DNA of 64,000 bases. Origin: Knoellia locipacati. GTDB lineage: Bacteria > Actinomycetota > Actinomycetes > Actinomycetales > Dermatophilaceae. Position numbers and translations under genes: made by a program. Below, piece by piece: positions 27,828 to 37,006 of the stretch. Location of the stretch: assembly GCF_007992835.1 (NCBI RefSeq), contig NZ_BKBA01000008.1, forward strand, positions 620,001 through 684,000, read 5' to 3'. Position 1 is the first letter of the stretch. Every line of letters begins with the position of its first letter. Below the pieces are notes generated by a model, which worked only from the letters and a program-made list of their open reading frames with translations, was not told the DNA's origin and ran no database searches.

Positions 27828-28916
27828 ATGGCACACCAGTGGCGCGGAGTGATCCGTGAGTATGCCGACCGCCTGCCGATGCTGGCCGGCGCACCTGTCG
27901 TGACCCTGCACGAGGGCGGGACGCCGCTCATCACGGCCGAGCACCTGTCGGAGCTCGTCGGTGCCCACGTGCTCGTGAAGTACGAAGGCCTCAACCCGAC
28001 CGGGTCCTTCAAGGACCGGGGGATGACCGCCGCGATCTCGCACGCCAAGGGTCGCGGCGCCAAGGCCGTCATCTGTGCGAGCACCGGCAACACGAGCGCG
28101 AGCGCCGCGGCATACGCGACCAAGGCCGGCATGACGTGCGCGGTGCTCGTGCCCGAGGGCAAGATCGCGATGGGCAAGCTCAGCCAGGCGATCGCCCACG
28201 GCGCGACGCTCATCCAGGTCGACGGCAACTTCGACAACTGCCTCACCGTCGCCCGCAAGCTCGCCGAGGTCCACCCGGTCGAGCTCGTGAACTCGGTGAA
28301 CCCCGCCCGCATCGAGGGACAGAAGACGGCGGCCTTCGAGGTCGTCGACGCGCTGGGCGACGCCCCGGACATCCACGTCCTCCCCGTCGGCAACGCCGGC
28401 AACATCACCGCCTACTGGCGCGGCTACACCGAGTACGCCACCGACGCCGAGGGTCTGCCCGCCGTCGCGACCCGGACCCCGCAGATGTGGGGCTTCCAGG
28501 CCGCGGGCGCCGCGCCGATCGTGCTCGGCCACCCCGTGGACGACCCCGAGACGATCGCCACGGCGATCCGCATCGGCAACCCGGCCTCGTGGCGCCAGGC
28601 CGAGCAGGCCCGCGACGAGTCCGGCGGGCGGATCGAGTCGGTCACCGACGAGCAGATCCTCGCCGCCCACCGCCTGCTCTCCTCGACCGAGGGCATCTTC
28701 GTCGAGCCGGGTTCGGCCGCGAGCATCGCCGGTCTCATGCAGGCGAGCGAGCGCGGGGAGGTGCCCCCGGACTCCACCATCGTCTGCACGGTCACCGGTC
28801 ACGGTCTCAAGGACCCGCAGTGGGCCCTGCGCACCGCCGACGGGTCGGACATCGAGCCGGTCCGCGTCAGCGCCGAGGCCCGGGCCGTCGCCGAGGTCCT
28901 CGGCTTCGAGGGCTGA
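27828..28916 (+). CDS. thrC: Threonine synthase
   Basis: It converts O-phosphohomoserine to threonine with PLP. The 362-residue enzyme has [11 protein letters not shown] containing the PLP lysine (about residue 61), [14 protein letters not shown] and [12 protein letters not shown] for phosphate binding. It starts 2 nt after hom. thrB follows in the same reading frame after one intervening codon. The order hom-thrC-thrB is the classical actinobacterial arrangement. Confidence 0.96.
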   Translation: MAHQWRGVIREYADRLPMLAGAPVVTLHEGGTPLITAEHLSELVGAHVLVKYEGLNPTGSFKDRGMTAAISHAKGRGAKAVICASTGNTSASAAAYATKAGMTCAVLVPEGKIAMGKLSQAIAHGATLIQVDGNFDNCLTVARKLAEVHPVELVNSVNPARIEGQKTAAFEVVDALGDAPDIHVLPVGNAGNITAYWRGYTEYATDAEGLPAVATRTPQMWGFQAAGAAPIVLGHPVDDPETIATAIRIGNPASWRQAEQARDESGGRIESVTDEQILAAHRLLSSTEGIFVEPGSAASIAGLMQASERGEVPPDSTIVCTVTGHGLKDPQWALRTADGSDIEPVRVSAEARAVAEVLGFEG

Positions 28917-28919
28917 GGG

Positions 28920-29852
28920 TTGGGGGAGTGGCAGCCCGGCGCGTCGGTCACCGTCCGGGTCCCGGCCAGCAGCGCCAACCTCGGGCCGGGGTTCGACTCC
29001 ATCGGCCTGGCTCTCGGCGTCTGGGACCGTTGTCGCGCAACGCTTCTCGACTCGACCGATCTCGAGATCACGGTCTCGGGTGAGGGGGCGGGCGGTGTGC
29101 CCACCGACGCCACCCACCTCGTCCACCGCAGCCTGGTCCACGCCTTCGAGGACGTGGGTGAGCAGGCGCCCGCCGGCCTCCGGCTGGAGTGCGACAACGC
29201 GGTCCCGCACGGTCGCGGCATGGGGTCCTCGGCCACCGCGATCGTCACCGGCATCGCCCTCGCCCATGCCCTGCGCGCGGTGCGCGACGGCCGGAGCGTC
29301 GGCGACATCGACCTCGACGCCGTCAACGACCTTGCCGCCCGGCTGGAGGGGCACCCCGACAACTCGTCGGCGAGCGTCTTCGGCGGCGTGACGCTGTCCT
29401 GGTCTGACGACCCGGCACGCGGCACGACCACGCTCCGCCTGACCCCTCACCCCGACCTGGTCCCCGTCGTCTTCACCCCGGGCACCCAGCTGTCCACCGC
29501 GACCGCCCGCGCCGTCCTGCCGGCGCAGGTGCGACTGGCCGACGCCGCAGCCAACTCGGCCCGCGCCGCCCTGCTGGTCCAGGCGCTCACGACCGCTCCC
29601 CAGCACCTCCTCGACGCGACCCGCGAGTGGCTCCACCAGGAGCCCCGCCGCCCGTCGTACCCCGCCTCGATGAGGCTCGTCGACGCCCTGCGCGCCGACG
29701 GCCACGCCGCCGTGATCTCGGGTGCCGGGCCCAGCGTCCTCGTCCTCGCGACCACGTCGACGGCCGACGCGGTGGGCACCGCGGGAGGCGACGCCTGGCG
29801 GGTGCTGCGACCCGGCATACCCGAGCGTGGCGTCGAGGTCCAGGCGACCTGA
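28920..29852 (+). CDS. thrB: Homoserine kinase
   Basis: It phosphorylates homoserine for threonine synthase. The 310-residue GHMP kinase has PASSANLGPGFDSIGLAL and the ATP-binding loop PHGRGMGSSATAI. TTG at 28920 is the only plausible start. The frame is closed by the thrC stop at 28914-28916, and no ATG or GTG occurs in frame before the conserved N-terminal motif. GAGGGC in the end of thrC can act as RBS. Codon 300 is the very rare ATA, part of a GGCATAC heptamer. Confidence 0.93.
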   Translation: MGEWQPGASVTVRVPASSANLGPGFDSIGLALGVWDRCRATLLDSTDLEITVSGEGAGGVPTDATHLVHRSLVHAFEDVGEQAPAGLRLECDNAVPHGRGMGSSATAIVTGIALAHALRAVRDGRSVGDIDLDAVNDLAARLEGHPDNSSASVFGGVTLSWSDDPARGTTTLRLTPHPDLVPVVFTPGTQLSTATARAVLPAQVRLADAAANSARAALLVQALTTAPQHLLDATREWLHQEPRRPSYPASMRLVDALRADGHAAVISGAGPSVLVLATTSTADAVGTAGGDAWRVLRPGIPERGVEVQAT

Positions 29853-30104
29853 GCGGTCCCCGTTTCGTCCTGCGACCTCGTCGTATGCCGTGGTGTTACT
29901 GTGGTTGCGCGGTCACAGTTGATGCCGGCGGGGTTCTGACCTCTCCGATGCCTACCTCGATCCGCATCCTCCACCTTGGGCCGGTCGTGCCGTGCCACAC
30001 GCCGATGTCGGCAGGCCCCGTGGATCAGTCCGCCAGACCTCTGGCACCCACTTCCGGCCCCCGCCACGCGTGGCGCGGGCCACTGACGAGGGGAAGGATC
30101 CTTC

Positions 30105-32159
30105 GTGACAGACACCACCACTCTTGAGGCGTCTTCGGCATCCGGGCAGGGCCCGCGCCGATCGGGTTCGCTGACGGCCATGCGCCTCGCGGAGCTGCAG
30201 GGGCTCGCCTCGAGCATGGGCATCTCCGGCACCGCCAAGATGCGCAAGGGCGACCTCGTCGCCGCGATCAAGTCGCGCCAGAACGGCGACAGCGGCCCGG
30301 TGGCCGCCGCCGCTGCCGAGGAGACGGCCCCGCGCCGCTCCGCTGCGGAGGAGACGGCCCCGCGCCGCTCCGGTGCGGAGGAGACGGCCCCGCGCCGCTC
30401 TCGTCGCGCCTCGTCCTCGGGACAGGTGACGCCGAAGGCCTCGGCCCCTCAGGCCGTCGAGGCCCCCGAGGCCGTCGAGGCCCCCGCCGCGGACGAGCGT
30501 CGCGAGCGACCGCGTCGCCACCGTGACGCCGACGCGCCGTCCCGTAGCCAGGACGGCCGCGACCAGCGTCCGGCCAGCGACTCCGACTCCGGCGCCGACC
30601 AGCGCGACGCCGGTCGTGGCAGCCGCACCGAGCGCGCCGCGGACCGTGGCGAGCGCACCGAGCGCACGCAGGGCCAGGACGAGCGCAACGACCGCAACGA
30701 GCGTTCGGACCGTGCCGACCGCAACGACCGCGCAGACCGCAACGAGCGGACCGAGCGCAACGACCGCCCGGACCGCAACGAGCAGTCGGACCGCGGTGAC
30801 CGGAGCGACCGCACCGAGGGCCAGCAGAACGACCAGCAGGGTCAGGACGACGACGACGAGGGCGGCCGCAGCGGTCGCCGTCGCCGCAACCGCAACCGCA
30901 ACCGCGACAAGCGTCGCGGGCCGGTCCAGGGCGGCACCGAGACGTCGACCGAGAACGAGCCGCAGATCCACGAGGACGACGTGCTCGTCCCCGTGGCCGG
31001 CATCCTCGACATCCTCGACAACTACGCCTTCGTGCGGACCTCGGGCTACCTCCCCGGCGACAACGACGTCTACGTCCCGCTGGGCATGGTCAAGCGCAAC
31101 GGTCTGCGCAAGGGCGACGCCGTCGTCGGTGCCACCAAGGCCCCCCGTGACGGTGAGGAGCCGCAGCAGCAGAGCGTCGGCTCCCGCAACAGCCGCCAGA
31201 AGTACACGCCGCTGGCCCGCCTCGACACCATCAACGGGATGAGTGCCGAGGATGCCCGCACGCGGGCCGAGTTCGGCAAGCTCACGCCGTTGTACCCGCA
31301 GGACCGCCTGCGCCTCGAGACCGAGGCCGGGATGCTCACGACGCGGATCATCGACCTCATCGCACCGATCGGCAAGGGCCAGCGCGGCCTCATCGTCGCC
31401 CCGGCCAAGGCCGGCAAGACGATGGTCATGCAGGCGATCGCCAACGCGATCACGACCAACAACCCCGAGGTCCACCTCATGGTCGTGCTCGTCGACGAGC
31501 GCCCCGAGGAGGTCACCGACATGCAGCGCGCGGTCAAGGGCGAGGTCATCGCCTCGACCTTCGACCGTCCCGCCGAGGACCACACCACGGTGGCCGAGCT
31601 GTCGATCGAGCGCGCCAAGCGCCTCGTCGAGATGGGCCACGACGTCGTCGTGCTCCTCGACTCGATCACCAAGCTGGGACGCGCCTACAACCTCGCAGCC
31701 CCGGCGAGCGGCCGCATCCTCTCCGGTGGCGTCGACTCCGCCGCGCTCTACCCGCCGAAGAAGTTCTTCGGCGCCGCGCGCAACATCGAGAACGGTGGCT
31801 CGCTCACCATCCTCGCGACCGCGCTCGTCGAGACCGGGTCGCGCATGGACGAGGTGATCTTCGAGGAGTTCAAGGGCACCGGCAACATGGAGCTCAAGCT
31901 CGACCGCGGGCTGTCCAACCGCCGCATCTTCCCGGCCGTGGACATCAACAACTCGGGCACCCGTCGCGAGGAGATCCTCCTCGCGCCGGAGGAGCTCAAG
32001 ATCATGTGGAAGCTCCGCCGCGTCCTCGCAGCGCTCGACAGCCAGCAGGGCATCGAGCTGCTGCTCGACCGGCTCCGCAAGAGCAAGACGAACTACGAGT
32101 TCCTCAAGCAGGTCCAGCAGACCAGCTCGAACAAGCTCGAGGACGACAGCGACGACTGA
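30105..32159 (+). CDS. rho: Transcription termination factor Rho with long disordered insertion
   Basis: It is the hexameric RNA-dependent ATPase of factor-dependent termination. The 684-residue protein is far longer than E. coli Rho (419). Residues 1-55 hold the N-terminal SAP-like part (MRLAELQGLASSMGI), and about 60-285 are a low-complexity insert: EETAPRRS repeats, then Arg/Asp/Asn/Glu-rich runs (DRNERTERNDRPDRNE) and RRRRNRNRNRDKRR. The RNA-binding fold (about 290-370) and ATPase with PAKAGKTMVMQAIAN and ALVETGSRMDEVIFEEFKGTGNMEL are intact. It starts with GTG behind GGGGAAGG. The 252-nt leader holds a CTGTG/CACAG repeat and one GTATGCC heptamer, with no gene seen. Confidence 0.96.
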   Translation: MTDTTTLEASSASGQGPRRSGSLTAMRLAELQGLASSMGISGTAKMRKGDLVAAIKSRQNGDSGPVAAAAAEETAPRRSAAEETAPRRSGAEETAPRRSRRASSSGQVTPKASAPQAVEAPEAVEAPAADERRERPRRHRDADAPSRSQDGRDQRPASDSDSGADQRDAGRGSRTERAADRGERTERTQGQDERNDRNERSDRADRNDRADRNERTERNDRPDRNEQSDRGDRSDRTEGQQNDQQGQDDDDEGGRSGRRRRNRNRNRDKRRGPVQGGTETSTENEPQIHEDDVLVPVAGILDILDNYAFVRTSGYLPGDNDVYVPLGMVKRNGLRKGDAVVGATKAPRDGEEPQQQSVGSRNSRQKYTPLARLDTINGMSAEDARTRAEFGKLTPLYPQDRLRLETEAGMLTTRIIDLIAPIGKGQRGLIVAPAKAGKTMVMQAIANAITTNNPEVHLMVVLVDERPEEVTDMQRAVKGEVIASTFDRPAEDHTTVAELSIERAKRLVEMGHDVVVLLDSITKLGRAYNLAAPASGRILSGGVDSAALYPPKKFFGAARNIENGGSLTILATALVETGSRMDEVIFEEFKGTGNMELKLDRGLSNRRIFPAVDINNSGTRREEILLAPEELKIMWKLRRVLAALDSQQGIELLLDRLRKSKTNYEFLKQVQQTSSNKLEDDSDD
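30318..30401 (+). repeat. 30-bp tandem repeats inside rho
   Basis: Two complete 30-bp units (30318-30347 and 30348-30377) and a 24-bp third unit encode EETAPRRSAA, EETAPRRSGA and EETAPRRS. The units are nearly identical in DNA, so copy-number variation between strains is likely. Confidence 0.9.
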
Positions 32160-32177
32160 GCGTCCACGTCACCACCA

Positions 32178-32210
32178 CGAGGCGGTCTCCCGGTCCGGGA
32201 GGCCGCCTCG
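32178..32210 (+). terminator. rho terminator hairpin
   Basis: A 16-bp stem with one G-T pair (32178-32193 and 32195-32210) begins 18 nt after the rho stop. It is followed at once by an inverted pair of the heptamer (GGCATAC at 32212, GTATGCC at 32238) around a second small stem. Confidence 0.75.
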
Positions 32211-32269
32211 CGGCATACGGGAGGGTTCCTCCAGCCGGTATGCCGTCCCGCGCAGGGCACGGGACCCGC

Positions 32270-33796
32270 TCACCTGGGCTCGGGCTCGACGGGGTTGTCG
32301 GTCCGCCTGCCGTAGCCGGTGGCGACGAGGTTGCCGGGCGCGAGGTTGGAGTGGCGCCGTCCGTAGGCGAAGTAGATGACGAGACCGATCGCGAGCCAGG
32401 CGAGGAACCGCAGCCAGGTGCCGACGGCCAGGCTCGCCATGAGCCCGACGCAGCTCAGCGCCGAGATGATGGGCAGGGCCGGGACCGCCGGGGTCCGGAA
32501 GGGGCGGTGCATCCTGGGCTTGGTGCGACGCAGCACGGCGACGGCGATGGAGACGACGAGGAACGCGAAGAGCGTCCCGATGCTCACCATCTCGGCGAGG
32601 GTGTGCAGGGGCACGAACGCCGCCAGGACGCAGACGACCGCGGTCGTGACGGCGGTGATCCGCAGTGGCGTGTGGAAGCGCGGCGACACGGTGCCGAAGG
32701 ACGCGGGCAGCAGGCCGTCGCGGCACAGCGCGAAGCCGATGCGCCCCATGGCGACGATGTCGACGAGGATCACCGAGCTCAGCCCGGCGACGGCGGCGAT
32801 CCCGATGAGGATCGAGGCCCAGCCCATGCCGACCTGGTCGAACGCGTCCGAGATGGGGGCGCCCTCGCTCAGCCCGGTGTACTTGACCATGCCGGTGATG
32901 ACGAGGCAGACGGCGAGGTAGAGGAAGGTGCAGATGAGCAGCGTGCCGATGAGGCCGCGCGGCATGTCCTTGGCCGGGTCCTTGGTCTCCTCGCCGAGGT
33001 TGGCGACGGCCTCGAAGCCGCTGTAGGCGAAGAAGACGATGGCGGCGGCGACGAAGACCCCGGTCACGCCGAACGCGGTGGGTGCGGCGCCGGTGACCCA
33101 CTGCCAGAACGGCTGCTCGAGCCCGGTGGTCTGCAGCTCCTTGGACATGGGCTGGGCCGGGGGGATGAACGGCGAGAGGTTGGCGAGCTTGACGAAGAAG
33201 ATGCCGACGACGATGACGAAGATGCAGACCGAGACCTTGATCGCCACGAGGGTGTTGGTGACCCACTTCGACTCGCGGATGCCGACGGCGGCCACGATCC
33301 CGAGGACGAGGGCGATCCCGAGCGCACCGAGGTTGACGCTGGACTCCTCGCCGAAGAACGTCGTCGGCAGGTCGAACGCCTCCTGCAGATAGCCCGACCA
33401 GCCGCGGGAGACGACCGCTGCGCCGAGGGCGAACTCGAGGATGAGGTCCCACGCGATGATCCAGGCGAAGATCTCGCCGATCGTCGTATAGGCGTAGGTG
33501 TAGGAGCTGCCAGCCGTCGGGACCGCAGCCGCCAGCTCGGCGTAGCAGAGCGCCGCCAGCAGGCTGACCACGCCGGCGATGACGAACGACAGGACGATGC
33601 CGGGGCCGGCGTAGTTCTTGGCTCCCGTCCCGGTGAGGGTGAAGATCCCCGTCCCGATGACGATGCCGATGCCGAAGCCCATGAGGTCCTTGGCGGTGAG
33701 GGTCTTGCTCAGGCCGGCGTGCCCCTCGGCCTGGTCGTCACCCTGACGAAGGACCGTCTCGACGTCCTTGGTCCTCACGATGCTCGTGTCGTCCAT
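32270..33796 (-). CDS. APC family amino acid permease
   Basis: This 508-residue cytoplasmic-membrane transporter is of the cationic amino acid/LeuT-fold type, with about 12 helices. The first helix has GFGIGIVIGTGIF, the consensus APC substrate loop, followed by AELAAAVPTAGSSYTY. The start at 33796 is supported by TACTGT 6 nt upstream, the leaderless layout. The substrate is uncertain, and homologues carry basic or branched amino acids. Its location beside an Lrp regulator and a sulfur-amino-acid enzyme suggests amino-acid use. Confidence 0.9.
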   Translation of the reverse strand: MDDTSIVRTKDVETVLRQGDDQAEGHAGLSKTLTAKDLMGFGIGIVIGTGIFTLTGTGAKNYAGPGIVLSFVIAGVVSLLAALCYAELAAAVPTAGSSYTYAYTTIGEIFAWIIAWDLILEFALGAAVVSRGWSGYLQEAFDLPTTFFGEESSVNLGALGIALVLGIVAAVGIRESKWVTNTLVAIKVSVCIFVIVVGIFFVKLANLSPFIPPAQPMSKELQTTGLEQPFWQWVTGAAPTAFGVTGVFVAAAIVFFAYSGFEAVANLGEETKDPAKDMPRGLIGTLLICTFLYLAVCLVITGMVKYTGLSEGAPISDAFDQVGMGWASILIGIAAVAGLSSVILVDIVAMGRIGFALCRDGLLPASFGTVSPRFHTPLRITAVTTAVVCVLAAFVPLHTLAEMVSIGTLFAFLVVSIAVAVLRRTKPRMHRPFRTPAVPALPIISALSCVGLMASLAVGTWLRFLAWLAIGLVIYFAYGRRHSNLAPGNLVATGYGRRTDNPVEPEPR

Positions 33797-33860
33797 CTCG
33801 TCACAGTAGGACTGGGGCGGGCATCCCGCGCGGCGAGCACCGCGCCGGGTCACATGGTGG

Positions 33861-34364
33861 TCAGGGCAGGGTCGGGCGGGCGTGGCTGCGGAAGATCAGC
33901 GAGGTCTGGACGTGCGAGACGCCGGGCCGGCTCGAGATGTTGTCGAGGACGAAGTCGCGCAGCTGGTCGGGGGACTCGGCGCTCAGGTGGACGAGGAAGT
34001 CGTCCGACCCGCTGATGTTGAGCGCCGACAGCACGCCCGGCAGCTCGGCCATCTCCTCACCGAACGCGTCGACCTGCTCGCGGTCGTGACCCCCGAGCCG
34101 GATCGCGACGACGGCCTGGAGCGGACGACCCAGCCGGGCGAGGTCGACGCTCGCATGGATCCCGGTGATGACACCGCGCTCGCGCAGCGAACGGACGCGC
34201 CCGACGCACGTCGACTCGGCGATGCCGACCTGACGGGCCAGGGCGGCGTTGGAGATGCGCCCGTCCGCCACGAGCGCCGAGACGAGGGCGCGGTCGACCT
34301 CGTCCAGGACGGGCGGCGTGTGGGGCGCGGGCCCGGGGGTGAGCGGGTGTGGATCCTTCGGCAC
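33861..34364 (-). CDS. Lrp/AsnC family transcriptional regulator
   Basis: This is a 167-residue feast/famine regulator. An N-terminal helix-turn-helix (about residues 21-70, DRALVSALVADGRISNAALARQVGIAESTC) is followed by a RAM effector-binding domain (about 85-160). The GTG start has TACGGT 6 nt upstream, so it is probably leaderless. It is divergent from the PLP enzyme gene, the usual layout for a local regulator, and upstream on the other side of the permease gene. The effector is probably an amino acid such as methionine, by inference from context. Confidence 0.92.
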   Translation of the reverse strand: MPKDPHPLTPGPAPHTPPVLDEVDRALVSALVADGRISNAALARQVGIAESTCVGRVRSLRERGVITGIHASVDLARLGRPLQAVVAIRLGGHDREQVDAFGEEMAELPGVLSALNISGSDDFLVHLSAESPDQLRDFVLDNISSRPGVSHVQTSLIFRSHARPTLP

Positions 34365-34385
34365 CGGCCCACCGTAGCGCGGGCC

Positions 34386-34410
34386 GATCCGCGGATCACC
34401 CCTTCGAAGG
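34386..34410. promoter_or_regulatory. Candidate operator palindromes between lrp-like gene and PLP enzyme gene
   Basis: Two perfect palindromes lie close together: GATCCGCGGATC (34386-34397) and CCTTCGAAGG (34401-34410). They occupy the centre of the 112-nt divergent region, so they are good candidates for binding by the adjacent Lrp-type regulator. There is no experimental basis here. Confidence 0.4.
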
Positions 34411-34476
34411 CACGTTGGGAGCGGGAATCAGCGGAACTCTTGGCACCCACCGTGGATCCTGCGGAGCATGGGTCCC

Positions 34477-35661
34477 ATGACGACACCGCTGTCGACCACG
34501 GACCCCTCGACCACCGCCGTCCACGCCGGGCGCGAGGACCTCACGGCCCTCGGGCTGCTCGTCCCGCTCATCGACCTGGCCACGACGTACCCGATGCCGA
34601 CGATCGAGGCGGGCGGGACGGCATACGACACGATCGGTGCGGGGGAGCGGCCCGACGGGCAGGCGACGCTCGTCTACCAGCGGCTGTGGAACCCCGGGGT
34701 CGACCGGTTCGAGCGCGCGGTGGCGGCGCTCGAGGCCACGGAGTCCGCGGTGGCGTTCGCCTCCGGCATGGCGGCACTCACCGCGACACTGCTCGCGGCC
34801 GTGTCGGCCGGCACGCCCCACGTCGTGGCCGTGCGGCCTCTCTACGGCGGCTCGGACCACCTCCTCGCCACCGGTCTGCTGGGCACCGAGGTCACCTGGG
34901 CGACGCCGTCGACGGTCGCCGAGTCGCTGCGCCCCGACACCGGGCTCGTCCTCCTCGAGACCCCGGCCAACCCCTCGCTCGACCTCGTCGACATCGCCGC
35001 CGTCGTGGCCCAGGCGGGCGAGGTCCCGGTGGCCGTCGACAACACCTTCGCCACGCCGGTCCTGCAGCAGCCGGCGCTGCACGGTGCGACCCTCGTCCTG
35101 CACTCGGCGACGAAGTTCATGGGCGGGCACGGCGACGTCATGGGTGGCGTCGTCGCGACCGACCACGCGTGGACGGCCCGTCTCCGCCAGGTGCGCGCCA
35201 TCACCGGTGCCGTGCTCCACCCGCTCGCGGCCTACGAGCTGCACCGCGGACTCCAGACGCTGCCCGTGCGCGTGCGCGCGCAGCAGGAGTCGGCGGGTGT
35301 CGTGGCGCGCTGGCTGGCGGATCGGTGCGAGGTGTCGCGCGTGCACTACCCCGGGCTGGAGGGCTGCGACCCGGCCGGACTGGTCGGCTCCCAGATGACC
35401 GGACCCGGCGCGGTGCTCGCCTTCCGCCTCGCAGGCGGGTATGCCGTCGCCTCGGCCCTGCTCGAACGCCTCGAGCTCGTCACCCACGCGGTGTCCCTGG
35501 GTGGGGTCGACAGCCTCATCCAGCACCCGGCGAGCCTGACCCACCGCTTCGTCGTGGCCGACGCGCGGCCCGACGCGGACCTGCTCCGCCTGTCCGTCGG
35601 TCTCGAGTCGGTGGACGACGTGCTCGCCGACCTCGACAAGGCGTTCGCCAACCTCCCCTGA
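34477..35661 (+). CDS. Trans-sulfuration-type PLP enzyme (methionine gamma-lyase / cystathionine gamma-synthase-like)
   Basis: This 394-residue Cys/Met-metabolism PLP enzyme (fold type I) has YQRLWNPGVDRFERAVAALE, SGMAALTATLLA, ETPANPSLDLVD, VAVDNTFATP and the PLP lysine in HSATKFMGGHGD. GGVDSLIQHPASLTH near the C-terminus is typical of the gamma-lyase/synthase group. The ATG at 34477 is preferred over the one at 34468, because GCGGAG is 10 nt upstream of the former and only 1 nt from the latter. The exact reaction is unsettled. The divergent Lrp gene favours a catabolic gamma-lyase. Confidence 0.85.
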   Translation: MTTPLSTTDPSTTAVHAGREDLTALGLLVPLIDLATTYPMPTIEAGGTAYDTIGAGERPDGQATLVYQRLWNPGVDRFERAVAALEATESAVAFASGMAALTATLLAAVSAGTPHVVAVRPLYGGSDHLLATGLLGTEVTWATPSTVAESLRPDTGLVLLETPANPSLDLVDIAAVVAQAGEVPVAVDNTFATPVLQQPALHGATLVLHSATKFMGGHGDVMGGVVATDHAWTARLRQVRAITGAVLHPLAAYELHRGLQTLPVRVRAQQESAGVVARWLADRCEVSRVHYPGLEGCDPAGLVGSQMTGPGAVLAFRLAGGYAVASALLERLELVTHAVSLGGVDSLIQHPASLTHRFVVADARPDADLLRLSVGLESVDDVLADLDKAFANLP

Positions 35662-35680
35662 CCTCGGTCGGGGTGGGCGT

Positions 35681-35718
35681 GAGTGCCAGGGGCGTCGGAT
35701 GTGACGCCCTCGGCACTC
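35681..35718. repeat. Imperfect hairpin upstream of the DUF559 gene
   Basis: The arms 35681-35696 and 35703-35718 pair over 16 bp with two mismatches. The outer ends are GAGTGCC and GGCACTC. A hairpin with the same outer ends lies directly after the DUF559 gene. It may also terminate the PLP-enzyme transcript. Confidence 0.6.
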
Positions 35719-35826
35719 GTCGACGGCGCGGGCGGTCCGTCCACAGGGTTTGGGCGTCGTGCCCGCTGTCCACAACGGGCTGTGTGCGCGCTGGTCCCGG
35801 TCCCGACAACGCCTCAGGCTCTGGAG

Positions 35827-36762
35827 ATGACTTCCACGAGGCCGGACCGTCGTGTGCGGTGGACTCTCGCGCGAGAGCTGGCGTCGCTCCACGACGGTGT
35901 GGTCGACCGAGCCACCCTCCGTCGCGCCGGGATCGATCGTGCGGCGGTGCGCACCGAGGTGCGAGCCGGTCGGTGGCTCACCCACGGCCGGCACACCGTG
36001 TCCGTGACCACGTCGCCCCTCACAGGCCGGGCGCCACTGTGGCAGGCAGTGTGGGAGTCGGGTTCGGGCGCAGCGCTCGACGGCGCTGCCGCGCTCCTGG
36101 CCGCGGGCATGAGAGGTTTCGCCCCGCGCGCGATCGACGTCTCCCAGCCCCGCAACAACCGTCATCACGCCGTGGCGGGAGTCCGGTTGCACCGCCGAGC
36201 CGTGATGCCACCGCTGGCGGGCGCTGGTCTGCCTCGCGTCGTGCCCGAGGTGGCAGCCGTCCACGCAGCACTGTGGGCCCGCTCCGATCGCGAGGCGGCA
36301 CTCATCCTCTGCCTCGTCGTGCAGCAGCGGCTCACCACCACCGAACGCCTGCTCGTTGCGTGGCGCAGCGCGAGGAGTGCAGGGCCGCGAAGGCCCTTCC
36401 TCGCCGATGCGGTGACCGACATCTGCGACGGCGCCCAGGCGCTGGGCGAGCTCGACTTCGCCCGGCTGTGTCGTCGTGAGGGACTTCCACCACCGACCCG
36501 ACAGGTCGTGCGCCATGGTCGGAACGGCCGGATATACCTCGATGCGGCCTGGGGGGCGATCGGCCTCGTCGTCGAAATCGACGGCGGTCACCACCAGTGG
36601 GCGCTCAACCCCGTCGAGGACGCGCTGCGGCAGAACGACGTCGTGGTGGCAGGTGAGGTCATGCTGCGGGTTCCGCTGCTCGGGCTCCGGCTGGAGGCCA
36701 AGCGTTTCCTGCGCCAGGTCGCCGTGGCGTACGCGCTGCTCTCGGGGCGCCGCACGGCGTGA
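35827..36762 (+). CDS. DUF559 domain protein with AbiEi-like N-terminus (endonuclease-like)
   Basis: The protein has 311 residues. Residues 10-60 ([20 protein letters not shown]) resemble the winged-helix N-terminus of AbiEi-type proteins. The C-terminal third holds a DUF559 (Vsr/PD-(D/E)XK-like) core: [20 protein letters not shown], with Asp and Glu as possible catalytic residues, ending in an Arg/Ala tail. Such genes are common, scattered and strain-variable in Micrococcales, and their function is not known. It is AT-richer than its neighbours. CAGGCT lies 6 nt before the ATG and GGAG directly before it. Hairpins with matching arms lie on both sides. Confidence 0.7.
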   Translation: MTSTRPDRRVRWTLARELASLHDGVVDRATLRRAGIDRAAVRTEVRAGRWLTHGRHTVSVTTSPLTGRAPLWQAVWESGSGAALDGAAALLAAGMRGFAPRAIDVSQPRNNRHHAVAGVRLHRRAVMPPLAGAGLPRVVPEVAAVHAALWARSDREAALILCLVVQQRLTTTERLLVAWRSARSAGPRRPFLADAVTDICDGAQALGELDFARLCRREGLPPPTRQVVRHGRNGRIYLDAAWGAIGLVVEIDGGHHQWALNPVEDALRQNDVVVAGEVMLRVPLLGLRLEAKRFLRQVAVAYALLSGRRTA

Positions 36763-36798
36763 GTGCCGAGCGAGTCACCCATGCCGCCTCTGGCACTC
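36761..36798. repeat. Imperfect hairpin at the end of the DUF559 gene
   Basis: GAGTGCC (36761-36767, overlapping the TGA stop) faces GGCACTC (36792-36798). The outer arms match those of the hairpin upstream of the same gene. It could end transcription before rpmE. Confidence 0.5.
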
Positions 36799-37006
36799 GC
36801 CGAAGGCGTGGCCGGGGAATGCGGGGGAGGGGTCTCGCCGTTTAGGGGAACGTGTGCCTGCTCTGGCACACTTGATCGCTGGACCGGTTCACGGCACGAA
36901 CGCGTTTCCTGAGCATCGCCCTCACGAGCGGATGCAGGCGGGGCGCCACAGGGTTTGCATCAACGTGATGGGCCCGCCGACCCGGAGACATCCAAGGAGA
37001 AGAATC

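Noticed and set aside
29900-29919. CTGTG...CACAG inverted repeat upstream of rho as a CRP site
   Set aside because: The half-sites are TGTGG and TCACA with 8 bases between, instead of TGTGA-N6-TCACA.
30600-30900. Arg/Asp/Asn repeat region of rho as a frameshift or separate gene
   Set aside because: The frame is continuous from the GTG to the conserved ATPase, and such inserts are known in actinobacterial Rho proteins.
34424-34455. GGAAT before the PLP enzyme gene as a SigR promoter
   Set aside because: No GTT occurs 18-19 bases downstream, so the second half of the consensus is missing.
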